This document shows, piece by piece, positions 46,169 through 62,240 of a stretch of DNA of 64,000 bases. The DNA comes from Sphingobium sp. WTD-1 (lineage in GTDB: Bacteria > Pseudomonadota > Alphaproteobacteria > Sphingomonadales > Sphingomonadaceae): positions 1,488,001-1,552,000 of the forward strand of contig NZ_CP119127.1 in assembly GCF_030128825.1 (NCBI RefSeq). The letters are read 5' to 3'. The position numbers and the translations under genes are program-made. Position 1 is the stretch's first letter. Each line of letters starts with the position of its first letter. The notes below the pieces were generated by a model. That model had not been told where the DNA came from. It was given only the letters and a program-made list of their open reading frames with translations, and made no database searches.

Positions 46169-46803
46169 TGACTGATCGCCGTCACTTTCTCACGGCAGCG
46201 CTGATCGCGCCTGTCGTCATCTCCGCACCCGCCATCGCCGCGCCGGAATTTGTCTGCGCTCCCGCCAGCCCAAGCGCCGAGCTGCTGGCTCTCATCACTG
46301 AATATCGCGCGAAGGCTGACGCCTGCACCGCGCACACGTGCAACGTCTATTCGCCGACGCACTCCGCCTGGCAGGCTGAGGTGGAAGCGATCCCGCATCT
46401 CACCACCAAGACTGGCTATCAATATCTCGGTGAGGTTCACCAGCTATCGACCGATCGCCGTGGCCATGTCGCCGCGGCAAAGTCGGCCGCGAAGCTGGCT
46501 CCTGGCGGGCTTTGGTCGGCTGAATATGAAGCCTGCTGCGCCGAGCTTCGCGATCTGGTGGCGAAGCGGGAGGCCCAACAGGTCGCCCTCGATCTCAAAT
46601 ATCAGATCAATGCATTGGGCAATGAGAATGACCGGCTGGGCGACGTTGCCTATGATGTGCTTTGCGAGATCGAGGACTTCCCGTCCCGCACGATCGCTGA
46701 CCTGCTCACCAAGCTCGACTTGATCGATGAGACCGCGGGCCAGCTCGATATCGACATGGTACGCCGTGACCTGCGCCGGATTGCTGGGGAGGCCGTAGCA
46801 TGA
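46168..46803 (+). CDS. Hypothetical protein with Tat-like signal, 211 aa
   Basis: Starts MTDRRHFLTAALIAPVVISA, with Arg-Arg-x-Phe-Leu followed by a hydrophobic stretch and APAIAAPE, so a Tat-type signal is possible. The rest is helical and Cys-containing (ACTAHTCNVYSPTH, EYEACCAELRDLVAK), ending in ADLLTKLDLIDETAGQL. Starts by ATGA overlap with the previous gene and ends in an ATGA overlap with the next. The GTG at 46165 is less likely. Unknown function; helical, so possibly cytoplasmic if the signal is fortuitous. Confidence 0.65.
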   Translation: MTDRRHFLTAALIAPVVISAPAIAAPEFVCAPASPSAELLALITEYRAKADACTAHTCNVYSPTHSAWQAEVEAIPHLTTKTGYQYLGEVHQLSTDRRGHVAAAKSAAKLAPGGLWSAEYEACCAELRDLVAKREAQQVALDLKYQINALGNENDRLGDVAYDVLCEIEDFPSRTIADLLTKLDLIDETAGQLDIDMVRRDLRRIAGEAVA

Positions 46804-47006
46804 GCACCTTCAACCCCACCGCATGGGTGCAGTCCTTCATCAGCGTGGGCGGCACCATCATGCTCAGCGCTGACGGCGTGCGAGTTGGCTATGCGCCCGA
46901 GAATGAGGCCGCCACGGAAGCAGTGAAGTCGATCGGCCGCGATCCGGGCAACTGGAACGCTGTGAAATCTGCTCTTGGTGCGTTCGTCGGGGAGACTGAG
47001 GCATGA
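46800..47006 (+). CDS. Hypothetical small protein, 68 aa
   Basis: MSTFNPTAWVQSFISVGGTI start, C-terminal helix EAVKSIGRDPGNWNAVKSAL. No motif recognised. Overlaps the previous gene by 4 nt and the next ORF (ATGA), typical of tightly packed phage genes. Confidence 0.6.
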   Translation: MSTFNPTAWVQSFISVGGTIMLSADGVRVGYAPENEAATEAVKSIGRDPGNWNAVKSALGAFVGETEA

Positions 47007-47179
47007 GCCAGATCATCTGATTCCCGACGCACCGCGACACGGCCCAACTTCCAGCCAATGCCTCCGATATTGAGGAGGCGCGCTATCGGGTCCGATCCTC
47101 CCGCTGGAAACTGGCATGGTGGGAGGCCGAACTGGCCGCGCTCACCGTCGGCGCCGCCGCCAATGATCGGAGGGCCTGA
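47003..47179 (+). pseudogene. Small gene interrupted by an in-frame TGA at codon 6
   Basis: From ATG at 47003 the frame reads MSQII, TGA, then continues open as FPTHRDTAQLPANASDIEEA and on through WKLAWWEAELAALTV to a second TGA at 47177-47179. The ATG overlaps the upstream stop (ATGA) and the next ATG lies 2 nt after the second stop, exactly as in intact members of the chain. A single TGG-to-TGA change would give IIWFP. So a recent nonsense mutation is likely; readthrough, a downstream non-ATG start or a sequencing error are alternatives. Confidence 0.6.
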
Positions 47180-47181
47180 CC

Positions 47182-47514
47182 ATGATCCTCTACCGCCACA
47201 ACTATGCCGCGCTGGCATTCGTGCCGAAGCCGCGGAAGCGCAAGCCGATCCTCTCGCTCCGGGCTGGTCGCCGTCCTGGCAAGCGGTTCCGGCCGCTGGA
47301 TGCCCCTATCCGCACGACACGGCCGGCGCTTGATCTCCTGCCCCGCATCGATCGGCTCATCATGGCGCACGGCCTCAATGACACGAGGATCGGGAGGGAC
47401 GCGGCCAGTGACCCCAATCTGGTTCACGACATCAGGGGAGGGCGAAGGCTGCGCGACGCCACGCGCGGGCGGCTGGTCGCTTACCTCGATCGCATCGAGC
47501 AGGGAGGGCGCTGA
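47182..47514 (+). CDS. Putative HTH-like regulator of the island, 110 aa
   Basis: Basic N-terminus (VPKPRKRKPILSLRAGRRPG) then LLPRIDRLIMAHGLNDTRIG and RDAASDPNLVHDIRGGRRLR with DATRGRLVAYLDRIE. The final 55 residues look like a lambda-repressor-style HTH of the kind seen in sphingomonad prophages (pattern R-x-G-R-D/E-A-x-x-D-P-x-L-V-x-D-[IL]-R-x-G-R). From memory of such proteins; no structural proof. Overlap and spacing place it in the small-gene chain. Confidence 0.6.
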   Translation: MILYRHNYAALAFVPKPRKRKPILSLRAGRRPGKRFRPLDAPIRTTRPALDLLPRIDRLIMAHGLNDTRIGRDAASDPNLVHDIRGGRRLRDATRGRLVAYLDRIEQGGR

Positions 47515-47515
47515 T

Positions 47516-47833
47516 ATGGCCAGCAAAGCGCCCAAGGCGATACCCTACCGCCCGCGCCACCGTCGCACCTGGCTTCGCCGCCCCGACCGTCGCCGGCACC
47601 AGCCGCCGCCGAGTGTGGCAGCCATGCTGACAGCCCTGCCGGCGCTGCGTCGACATGACCTCGCAAGCATTGCTCATCGCGCGATCGATCGCATGGATGA
47701 GATCGACGGCGACCCAGATCGGGAGGAAGACGACTGGCCGGGCGGCAATGTCGAGGATGAGGGGCAAATGCGGTTCGTCATCGCGGACTCGGCGCCTACC
47801 GGCCTGCCTGCGCATAGGATGGCCGAAGCGTAG
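47516..47833 (+). CDS. Hypothetical Arg-rich protein, 105 aa
   Basis: Start MASKAPKAIPYRPRHRRTWL follows AGGGAGG 8 nt upstream and the previous stop by 1 nt. Very basic N-terminus (RRPDRRRHQPPP), a helical middle (HDLASIAHRAIDRMDEIDGD) and an acidic tail (EEDDWPGGNVEDEG). Last gene of the island chain before attR. Function unknown. Confidence 0.6.
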   Translation: MASKAPKAIPYRPRHRRTWLRRPDRRRHQPPPSVAAMLTALPALRRHDLASIAHRAIDRMDEIDGDPDREEDDWPGGNVEDEGQMRFVIADSAPTGLPAHRMAEA

Positions 47834-47837
47834 CTTC

Positions 47838-47851
47838 CCCCAAATTTGGGG
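47838..47851. terminator. Perfect palindrome after the last island gene
   Basis: CCCCAAATTTGGGG, directly after the stop at 47833; a self-complementary stem that may end transcription of the small-gene chain, though without a T-run. Confidence 0.4.
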
Positions 47852-47884
47852 AGGTCGATTCGATAATCTGTAGGATTTTTGCCA

Positions 47885-47931
47885 GCACCACTTGAGCCGG
47901 TTAGCCATCAAGCACCCGGCACAAGTGGTGC
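47885..47931. repeat. 10-bp inverted repeat near attR
   Basis: GCACCACTTG (47885-47894) and CAAGTGGTGC (47922-47931) are perfect inverted repeats separated by 27 nt, 67 nt from attR. Possible recombinase or accessory-factor site at the right end of the element; the 165-nt stretch has no gene. Confidence 0.45.
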
Positions 47932-47998
47932 GCTTGTGTGGGAGCGAAATTCAGCCGCGCCGAATTATCGAGGATTTACAGGATGTTGCGGGAAAAGT

Positions 47999-48018
47999 TT
48001 GGATGCCCGACAAGGATT
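47999..48018. repeat. attR: 20-bp direct repeat within tRNA-Gln
   Basis: TTGGATGCCCGACAAGGATT, identical to attL at 36273-36292. It spans the CCA end, 3' acceptor strand and part of the T arm of the tRNA gene, so integration kept the tRNA intact. Confidence 0.92.
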
Positions 48019-48073
48019 CGAACCTTGATTGACGGAGTCAGAGTCCGCTCTCTTACCATTAGAGGATCGGGCA
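48000..48073 (-). tRNA. tRNA-Gln (CTG anticodon)
   Basis: Cloverleaf read on the minus strand: acceptor TGCCCGA/TCGGGCA with encoded CCA, D-arm CTC-TAATGGTAA-GAG, anticodon arm GCGGA-CTCTGAC-TCCGT with anticodon CTG (48041-48039), T-arm CAAGG-TTCGAAT-CCTTG. Integration target of the island. A CCA-bearing 3' end coincides with attR. Confidence 0.9.
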
Positions 48074-48205
48074 TCATCAGCAGGGCTTGCCCCGCTTGGG
48101 AGGCCGCAGATAGGCGGGGTTTCAGAGTCGGTCAAGCGCTTTGTGCAGCCTTTCCGTAGTTTTTTGTCGATCCTCCCGATCGCCGACCCGCTGCCTTCAC
48201 CGGAC

Positions 48206-48243
48206 AAAGAAAAGCCCGCCGGATCATCGCTGATCCGGCGGGC
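48206..48243 (-). terminator. Rho-independent terminator of the rpoBC operon
   Basis: Perfect 13-bp stem GCCCGCCGGATCA / TGATCCGGCGGGC (48214-48226 and 48231-48243), four-base loop, followed on the minus strand by TTTTCTTT (48213-48206). Strong terminator downstream of rpoC. Confidence 0.93.
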
Positions 48244-48270
48244 AATATGTCGGTCTCTCAAAACCGGGCT

Positions 48271-48302
48271 GGGAGCCGCTCCCGATGTAGGAAGCGGCTC
48301 CC
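48271..48302. terminator. Second hairpin directly behind rpoC
   Basis: GGGAGCCGCT (48271-48280) pairs with AGCGGCTCCC (48293-48302), 12 nt past the rpoC stop and before the main terminator. It may protect the mRNA end or add to termination. Confidence 0.55.
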
Positions 48303-48314
48303 GCCTTTTCAAAG

Positions 48315-52571
<4,257 letters not shown>

Positions 52572-52650
52572 ATCTCAAGTCCCTCTAGAGGGTGTAATTT
52601 TCGGGCGAAGCAGGGGAGGGGGCGCTGCCGGAGCAGCGCCCGCGCATCCC

Positions 52651-56808
<4,158 letters not shown>

Positions 56809-57114
56809 GCGGTTCCTGCCTGTCGTCTGTTCGTCGTGTTTTTCCGCATTGCAACGGAAATTCAGTCCGGATGCTCTGGAATCCGGGGTGATTCGCACCC
56901 CATATTCCACGCAAAAAAGTGCGGGCCGGGACTGTCCGATCCGCACTGTCAGCGTCTTGTCGCCCGCCAAACTCGCCCAATTCCGCCGGTTTCGTGCGCC
57001 ATGCGAACCGGACCCCGAGCGATGAGGGGGACGGACCATCCCATCCGGGGAGGACAGGAACGGACCGATTTCGAACCGCCCATATAGGAAAAGCGGGCGG
57101 CTTTGTGAAGGGGG
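56809..57114. promoter_or_regulatory. rpoB upstream region
   Basis: The 306-nt gap before rpoB must hold its promoter, but no convincing -35/-10 pair was picked by eye. A weak stem CCGCCC (57076-57081) / GGGCGG (57095-57100) lies just behind the aminotransferase stop on the minus strand and could weaken read-through. No gene seen. Confidence 0.4.
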
Positions 57115-58458
57115 TCAGGTGAAGAGATGCCGCTCCACCCTGATCGCCGCGACCAGCCGGTCCAGTTCGGCGCTGCTGTTGAACAGGGCAGGCGTCACGC
57201 GCAGCACCGGCCCGGATGCGAGCCCGGCCTTGGCCACCACCAGCAGGCGATATTTGTCGAGGAACAGCTTGGCGGCCTGTTTGGCGCCATCCGGCCCCTT
57301 CATGCCGGGCAGGCGGAAACCGGTGACGGCGCCGAAGCGGCCGGCCTCCTGCGGCACCAATATCTCCAGCCCGGCGATGTCGCGAACCCGTTCGACCCAA
57401 TAGTCGCGCAGCCGGACGAGATGGCGATATTTCGCCTCCAGTCCGATCGCATCCTGCACCGCGATCGCGCGCGGGATGGTCAGGCGGGCGGCGAAGTCGA
57501 CCGTGCCGGTCGGGATGCGCGCGCGAATATCTTCCGGCCCATGGATGCGGTTGCCGAGCCAGGGGGAAATGTCCTGCAGCCGATCCTTGCGGATATAGAT
57601 GCCGCCGGTGCCGAGCGGTGCTGCGAGCCATTTGTGCAGTGAGAAGCCGATGAAATCGGCGCCGGTGTCCTCGACCGTGAAGGGCAGGTGGCCGACGGCC
57701 TGGGCGCTGTCCAGGATCACGTCGACGCCCCGCGCCTTGGCCATGGCGACGATCGCCTTGACCGGCGGCACCAGCCCGTTGCGGTTGGACAAATGGGTGA
57801 GCAGCAGCAGCTTCGCGCGCGGCGTTTCCTTCAATATCCTGTCATAGGCCGCCAGGATATTCGCTTCCGTATGCGGCTCGGGCAGGCTGAAGCGGACGAT
57901 GCGGGCGCCCCGGCTCTGCTCCAGATAGTCGCAGGCATATTGCATCTCGTCATAGTCGACATCGGCATAGATCACCGCGTCGCCGGCCTTGAGCAGCGCG
58001 TAATTGGCGATCAGCGCATAGAGCGCCTCGGTGCCGCCGCCCGACAGCGCGATCTCCTCGGTCTGCGCGCCGAGCAGCTTGGCCACGGCCGCGCGCGACC
58101 GGTCCAGTTCCGTGTCGCGCGGATGGCCAGGCGCGGCATTGCGCAGGAACAGCGAATTGTTGCGGTTCACCCATTGCGAATAGGCGCGATAGCTGGCTGC
58201 GACCGGCCGGGTCATCGCCCCATAATAGGCCGCATCGAAGGTCGCGAAATCCCGCTCCACGTCATAGAGGGGCAGCAGTGCGCGCTGCGCCGCCTCGAAA
58301 TCCGTCATGTCGCCGCTGAAGCTGAAAGGGGCCTCGTCGGGCCAGCCATCCGACGGCCCGGTCGTGGCCGCAACCGCGCCGTCCAGCCCCAGGCCGACAC
58401 CGAAAGTGACACCCAGGGCGCCGCCTGCCCGTCCGATAAAGCCCCGCCGCGTAACCAT
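57115..58458 (-). CDS. Tat-exported class V aminotransferase-like PLP enzyme
   Basis: A 447-residue PLP-dependent enzyme of the isopenicillin-N-epimerase-like branch of aminotransferase class V. The N-terminus is a Tat signal (VTRRGFIGRAGGALGVTFGV). The PLP-lysine is in FIGFSLHKWLAAPLGTGGIY and other cofactor contacts in ALSGGGTEALYALIAN, VDYDEMQYACDYLE and ILDSAQAVGHLPF. Periplasmic PLP enzymes of this group are known (epimerase-like), substrate unknown. Starts at 58458, 72 nt after the hydrolase gene. Confidence 0.85.
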   Translation of the reverse strand: MVTRRGFIGRAGGALGVTFGVGLGLDGAVAATTGPSDGWPDEAPFSFSGDMTDFEAAQRALLPLYDVERDFATFDAAYYGAMTRPVAASYRAYSQWVNRNNSLFLRNAAPGHPRDTELDRSRAAVAKLLGAQTEEIALSGGGTEALYALIANYALLKAGDAVIYADVDYDEMQYACDYLEQSRGARIVRFSLPEPHTEANILAAYDRILKETPRAKLLLLTHLSNRNGLVPPVKAIVAMAKARGVDVILDSAQAVGHLPFTVEDTGADFIGFSLHKWLAAPLGTGGIYIRKDRLQDISPWLGNRIHGPEDIRARIPTGTVDFAARLTIPRAIAVQDAIGLEAKYRHLVRLRDYWVERVRDIAGLEILVPQEAGRFGAVTGFRLPGMKGPDGAKQAAKLFLDKYRLLVVAKAGLASGPVLRVTPALFNSSAELDRLVAAIRVERHLFT

Positions 58459-58530
58459 CTTGCCCCCGAAGAATGTCGTGATTTTATACCATAACGTAAT
58501 CGCGCGTGAAATCCGCCAGCGCCGTCCGCA

Positions 58531-59916
58531 TCAGGAGCCGGATGGCGTTATGGGTGTCACCTTCGGTGTCACGATCGGTGGCGCGGCGGGTGGGGGCGGG
58601 GCAATCTTGACCGTCTCGAACCGCTCCTTGCGCCGCACCCCGTCCAGCGAAGGCACGATGACGGCTGCGGGCGGCGACGCTGGCGTTACAGTCGGCACGC
58701 GCTGGCGCATGCATTCGGCCTTGGTCGGGCGGGGGAACTGGCTGCAGTTCCACAGTGCGCGCTGCAATCCGTTGCCGACATAATGGATATAGGCGAAGCT
58801 CATCGCCTCAAGCTGGGCGTCGTTGAGCGGCAGGCCGGTCGGGACGGCGCCGCCGCGCCAGCCCATGATCCGGCATTCGGGCCGGCCGGCACAGAAGGTC
58901 TCGGCCAGCGCGGGCCAGCTTTCCGGCGGGCTGCTGCGATTGAGTTCGACCAGGAAGCTGCGCCCGCCCGGTGCGATCGCGATCAGCCGGACGCCGCCGA
59001 TTGTCTTGCCCAGCGAGTCCGATCCGATCGCGCGTTCCGGCCTGGCGGCCAGCGCGGCGGCGGCTTCGGTCGCCAGCACCGGCGGCATGCCCGGCAGGCC
59101 GCTGCCCGGCAAGCCCTGATGCGCGGCGGACAGGCGGGCGATGCGGGCGATCAGCGGTTCGCCACCGCCTTCGCCCAGGCGGAAGGCAGGCGGCGTGCCC
59201 CACCAGCCACGCCAGCGGAAGAACAGATGCGTGCCGACCGCGGTGATCTTGTCCAGGCTACCGCTCCAATAGGGCACCACCCAGTCGGTATGATAATGGG
59301 TGGCATAGCCGACAGCCTTGAACACCTTGCCGGCCAGCGCGCCGCGCGCAATCTCCCGCGCCCGTGCCCAGGCGCCGATGGATGGCGTGCGGGCCAGCGC
59401 GCCGTCGCAGGTGAAGGTGAACTGGCAGCCGGTGGTCCGTTCCTGCCCCTGGAACACCACGCCACAGACCGTCTTGGGGAAGGCCGGGTGGCGCACGCGG
59501 TTGAGCACGACCTGTGCCACTGCCTGCTCGCCGACGGCATCGTCGCCCGCTTCGTAAAGCTGGGCCGCCGCCAGGCAGTCGGTGGCGCGGGCGAGGTCGG
59601 TTTCCGATCCGCGGAACAGGAACGGCCGGGCCGATGGATTGGGATCGCGGGAAAAGGGGATCTGGGCGTTGAGGTCGCGGGCCTGCTCGGGGCCGAGTGC
59701 AAAAACTTTGACGGGTTCGACCGCGGGCGGTGGCGTTGTGGGGCGGCGCAAACGGGCGGCCGCTACAGCCGCCAGCCGGCGGCCCTGCGTCACCTCATCG
59801 CCAGCGCGCGGCCGGCTTTCCCAGCCGGCCACCGCCATGGGCAGACCGACGAACAGCAACAGCCATATCAGCCACATCGCGCGATGTGGCCGGTCAGGGA
59901 AAGTGCCGCCGGTCAT
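58531..59916 (-). CDS. SleB-type cell wall hydrolase
   Basis: A 461-residue protein anchored by an N-terminal membrane segment (MWLIWLLLFVGLPMAVAGWE). Residues about 110-250 form the Hydrolase_2/SleB lytic domain: LAAAQLYEAGDDAVGEQAVA with VVLNRVRHPAFPKTVCGVVF, GCQFTFTCDGAL, and GYATHYHTDWVVPYW. The C-terminal region is Pro-rich (PPPPAAPPIVTPKVTP) with WNCSQFPRPTKAECMRQRVP. Peptidoglycan glycan-strand cleavage is the expected activity. Start could instead be the internal Met 13 codons later. Confidence 0.85.
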   Translation of the reverse strand: MTGGTFPDRPHRAMWLIWLLLFVGLPMAVAGWESRPRAGDEVTQGRRLAAVAAARLRRPTTPPPAVEPVKVFALGPEQARDLNAQIPFSRDPNPSARPFLFRGSETDLARATDCLAAAQLYEAGDDAVGEQAVAQVVLNRVRHPAFPKTVCGVVFQGQERTTGCQFTFTCDGALARTPSIGAWARAREIARGALAGKVFKAVGYATHYHTDWVVPYWSGSLDKITAVGTHLFFRWRGWWGTPPAFRLGEGGGEPLIARIARLSAAHQGLPGSGLPGMPPVLATEAAAALAARPERAIGSDSLGKTIGGVRLIAIAPGGRSFLVELNRSSPPESWPALAETFCAGRPECRIMGWRGGAVPTGLPLNDAQLEAMSFAYIHYVGNGLQRALWNCSQFPRPTKAECMRQRVPTVTPASPPAAVIVPSLDGVRRKERFETVKIAPPPPAAPPIVTPKVTPITPSGS

Positions 59917-59935
59917 GCCCTAGGCTTTGCGCCGC

Positions 59936-60853
59936 TTATTCGGGCAGGAAGTCGGGCACCGAGAGATAGCGTTCGCCCGTGTCATAATTGAAGCCCAGAA
60001 CGCGGCTGCCTGCGGGCAGTTCCTTCAGCTTCTGTGCGATCGCGGCGAGCGTGGCGCCCGACGAGATGCCGACCAACATGCCTTCCTGGCTGGCGGCGCG
60101 ACGGGCATAGTCCTTCGCATCGGCCGGATCGACCTGGATCACGCCGTCCAATATCTGGGTGTGCAGGTTCGCCGGGATGAAACCGGCGCCAATGCCCTGG
60201 ATCGGGTGCGGGCCGGGCTGGCCGCCGCTGATGACCGGCGACAGGGTCGGCTCAACCGCATAGACCTTAAGGTTCGGCCACTGCTTCTTCAGCACCTCGG
60301 CGGTGCCGGTGATATGGCCGCCCGTGCCCACGCCGCTGATCAGCACGTCGATCGGCGCATCCGCGAAATCGGCGATGATTTCCTGCGCGGTTGTGCGGAC
60401 ATGCACGTCGATATTGGCGGGATTCTCGAACTGCTGCGGCATCCAGCTATCGGGCGTCTGCGACACCAGTTCCAGCGCCCGTTCGATCGCGCCCTTCATG
60501 CCCTTTTCGCGCGGGGTCAGGTCGAAACTGGCGCCATAGGCCAGCATCAGCCGGCGGCGTTCGATCGACATGCTCTCGGGCATGACCAGGATCAGCTTAT
60601 AGCCCTTGACCGCAGCGACCATGGCCAGGCCCACGCCGGTATTGCCCGACGTCGGCTCGATGATCGTGCCGCCCGACTTCAGGTCGCCCGATGCTTCGGC
60701 CGCCTCGATCATGGCCAGCGCGATGCGGTCCTTGATCGACCCGCCGGGGTTCGACCGTTCCGACTTGATCCACACTTCAGCGTCCCCGAACAGCCGGTTG
60801 ACCCGGACATGGGGGGTATTGCCGATGGTATCGAGAATAGTGGCAGCTTTCAT
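59936..60853 (-). CDS. cysK: Cysteine synthase (O-acetylserine sulfhydrylase)
   Basis: A 305-residue PLP enzyme making L-cysteine from O-acetylserine and sulfide. PLP lysine in [20 protein letters not shown]; substrate loop [19 protein letters not shown]; phosphate loop [20 protein letters not shown]; and [13 protein letters not shown] near the end. Length typical of CysK. Its stop region overlaps nothing, but its start overlaps the MFS stop by 4 nt (ATGA), so the two are coupled. Confidence 0.95.
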   Translation of the reverse strand: MKAATILDTIGNTPHVRVNRLFGDAEVWIKSERSNPGGSIKDRIALAMIEAAEASGDLKSGGTIIEPTSGNTGVGLAMVAAVKGYKLILVMPESMSIERRRLMLAYGASFDLTPREKGMKGAIERALELVSQTPDSWMPQQFENPANIDVHVRTTAQEIIADFADAPIDVLISGVGTGGHITGTAEVLKKQWPNLKVYAVEPTLSPVISGGQPGPHPIQGIGAGFIPANLHTQILDGVIQVDPADAKDYARRAASQEGMLVGISSGATLAAIAQKLKELPAGSRVLGFNYDTGERYLSVPDFLPE

Positions 60854-62154
60854 TGGGCCGTCTCCTGGCTGATGTCCGCCTCCCTTAAGTCGGGTGGGTC
60901 GAAAGTGCGTGCAAGGCGCAGTTCGGGAAAGAGCCGCGCCCAGAATATCGTGACGAGAATGGCGCCGACGCCACCCCCGATGACCGCAGCGATAGGCCCA
61001 ACGAGCGCCGCAAGGAAGCCCGATTCCGCTTCGCCCAGTTCGTTGGAGGCGGAAATGGTCAGTTGCGACAGGCTGGAGACCCGGCCGCGCATCGCATCGG
61101 GCGTGTGCAACTGCACCAGCGACTGGCGCACGAATACCGACACCATGTCGGCGCCGCCCAGCACGATCAGCGCGGCGATGCCGGCCTCCACCGCGATGTC
61201 GCGCGGCAGGAAGGCGGTGCAGCCGAAGGCGATCGTGGCCAGGCCGAACAGGATGACCGCCGCCAGCATCTTGAGGCCGACCTGCGTTTTCATCGGGCGG
61301 AAGGAGAACCAGAGCGCGGTCAGCGCCGCGCCGATCCCCGGCGCGATCGCCAGATGACCATAGCCGGTCGACCCGACATGCAGGATGTCGCGGGCATAGA
61401 CGGGCAGCAGCGCGGTCGCGCCGGCCAGCAATACCGCGAACAGGTCCAGCGTGATAGTCGCCAGCACCAGCCGGTTGCTCTTGAGGTAGGTGAAGCCGTC
61501 GATCATCTGGCGGATGGGGTGGCGGCCCTGCTGGCGCGGCGGCTGGGGCACGGGCCCAATCATCATCATTGATATCAGGCCGACGCCGAACAAGGCCGCT
61601 GACAGCGCATAGGCGGCCCAGGGCTCGATCGCATAGGCATAGCCGCCCACCGCCTTGCCGAGGATGTCGCCGGTCTGCCAGGCGACCGACGACAGGGCGA
61701 TGGCGGTCGGCAGCACGGCGGGCGGCACCAGATTGGGCGCCAATGCCCCATAGGCCGGCCCGTTGAACGCGCGGGCGATGCCGACGATGACCGCGATGCC
61801 GAAGATCAGCGGCAGGCTGACCCAGCCCTCATAGGTGGCGAAGGCCAGCACGGCGGCGGCAAGCATCAGCAGCGCCAGCGTCAGCCGGGTGATGATCCGT
61901 CGGTCGAAATGATCGGCCACCCAGCCAGTCACCGGCGTCAGGAAGAAGAGCGGCAGGAACTGCGCCAGGCCCATGAGGCCAAGCTGCGCCGACGCCTCGC
62001 CCGTGCTCATCGTCTCCCGCGCGACATTATAGGCCTGCCAGGCGAGCAGAATCATCATGCTGTACTGCGCCAGCGTGGCGCAGAAACGGCCGACCAGATA
62101 GGCGCGGAAATTGCCGAAATGGAGCGGGTGGGGCGCGGCTGCAGAGGAAGACAT
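60850..62154 (-). CDS. MFS transporter (DHA/enterobactin-exporter-like)
   Basis: A 434-residue permease with about twelve hydrophobic segments, of the EntS/DUF894-like MFS branch: [40 protein letters not shown] (loop 2-3 motif), [20 protein letters not shown] and [20 protein letters not shown]. It overlaps the cysK start by 4 nt, so a small exported metabolite linked to sulfur metabolism is possible, but substrate is unknown. First gene of that two-gene unit. Confidence 0.9.
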   Translation of the reverse strand: MSSSAAAPHPLHFGNFRAYLVGRFCATLAQYSMMILLAWQAYNVARETMSTGEASAQLGLMGLAQFLPLFFLTPVTGWVADHFDRRIITRLTLALLMLAAAVLAFATYEGWVSLPLIFGIAVIVGIARAFNGPAYGALAPNLVPPAVLPTAIALSSVAWQTGDILGKAVGGYAYAIEPWAAYALSAALFGVGLISMMMIGPVPQPPRQQGRHPIRQMIDGFTYLKSNRLVLATITLDLFAVLLAGATALLPVYARDILHVGSTGYGHLAIAPGIGAALTALWFSFRPMKTQVGLKMLAAVILFGLATIAFGCTAFLPRDIAVEAGIAALIVLGGADMVSVFVRQSLVQLHTPDAMRGRVSSLSQLTISASNELGEAESGFLAALVGPIAAVIGGGVGAILVTIFWARLFPELRLARTFDPPDLREADISQETAQ

Positions 62155-62240
62155 GGCCGCGCTCTAGCCTTATCCCGTGGCGGATAGCAACGGGCCGGAC
62201 ATAATCGACCGGCCCCCTGTTCATCCTTACTGGCCTATCC

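Larger units (their letters stand above)
36273..48018. mobile_element. 11.7-kb integrative element in tRNA-Gln(CTG), phage-satellite-like
   Basis: Bounded by 20-bp direct repeats of the tRNA 3' end, with a tyrosine integrase next to the left end. Contents in order: integrase, AlpA-like factor, structured RNA region, small ORF, TOPRIM/RepA protein, conserved hypothetical pair, AT-rich spacer, four-gene structural-like module with a tail-tip protein, leftward small membrane protein, lipoprotein and RHH factor, then a rightward chain of tiny overlapping genes ending near attR. No terminase, portal, capsid, lysis or conjugation gene is seen, so it is not a complete prophage or ICE. The tRNA gene remains intact at the right end, with the integrase at the opposite end. 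Confidence 0.88.

Noticed and set aside
48000..48073. Possible tRNA fragment left at attL as a second tRNA gene
   Set aside because: Only 20 bp of the 3' end is duplicated at attL; no D or anticodon arm is present there.
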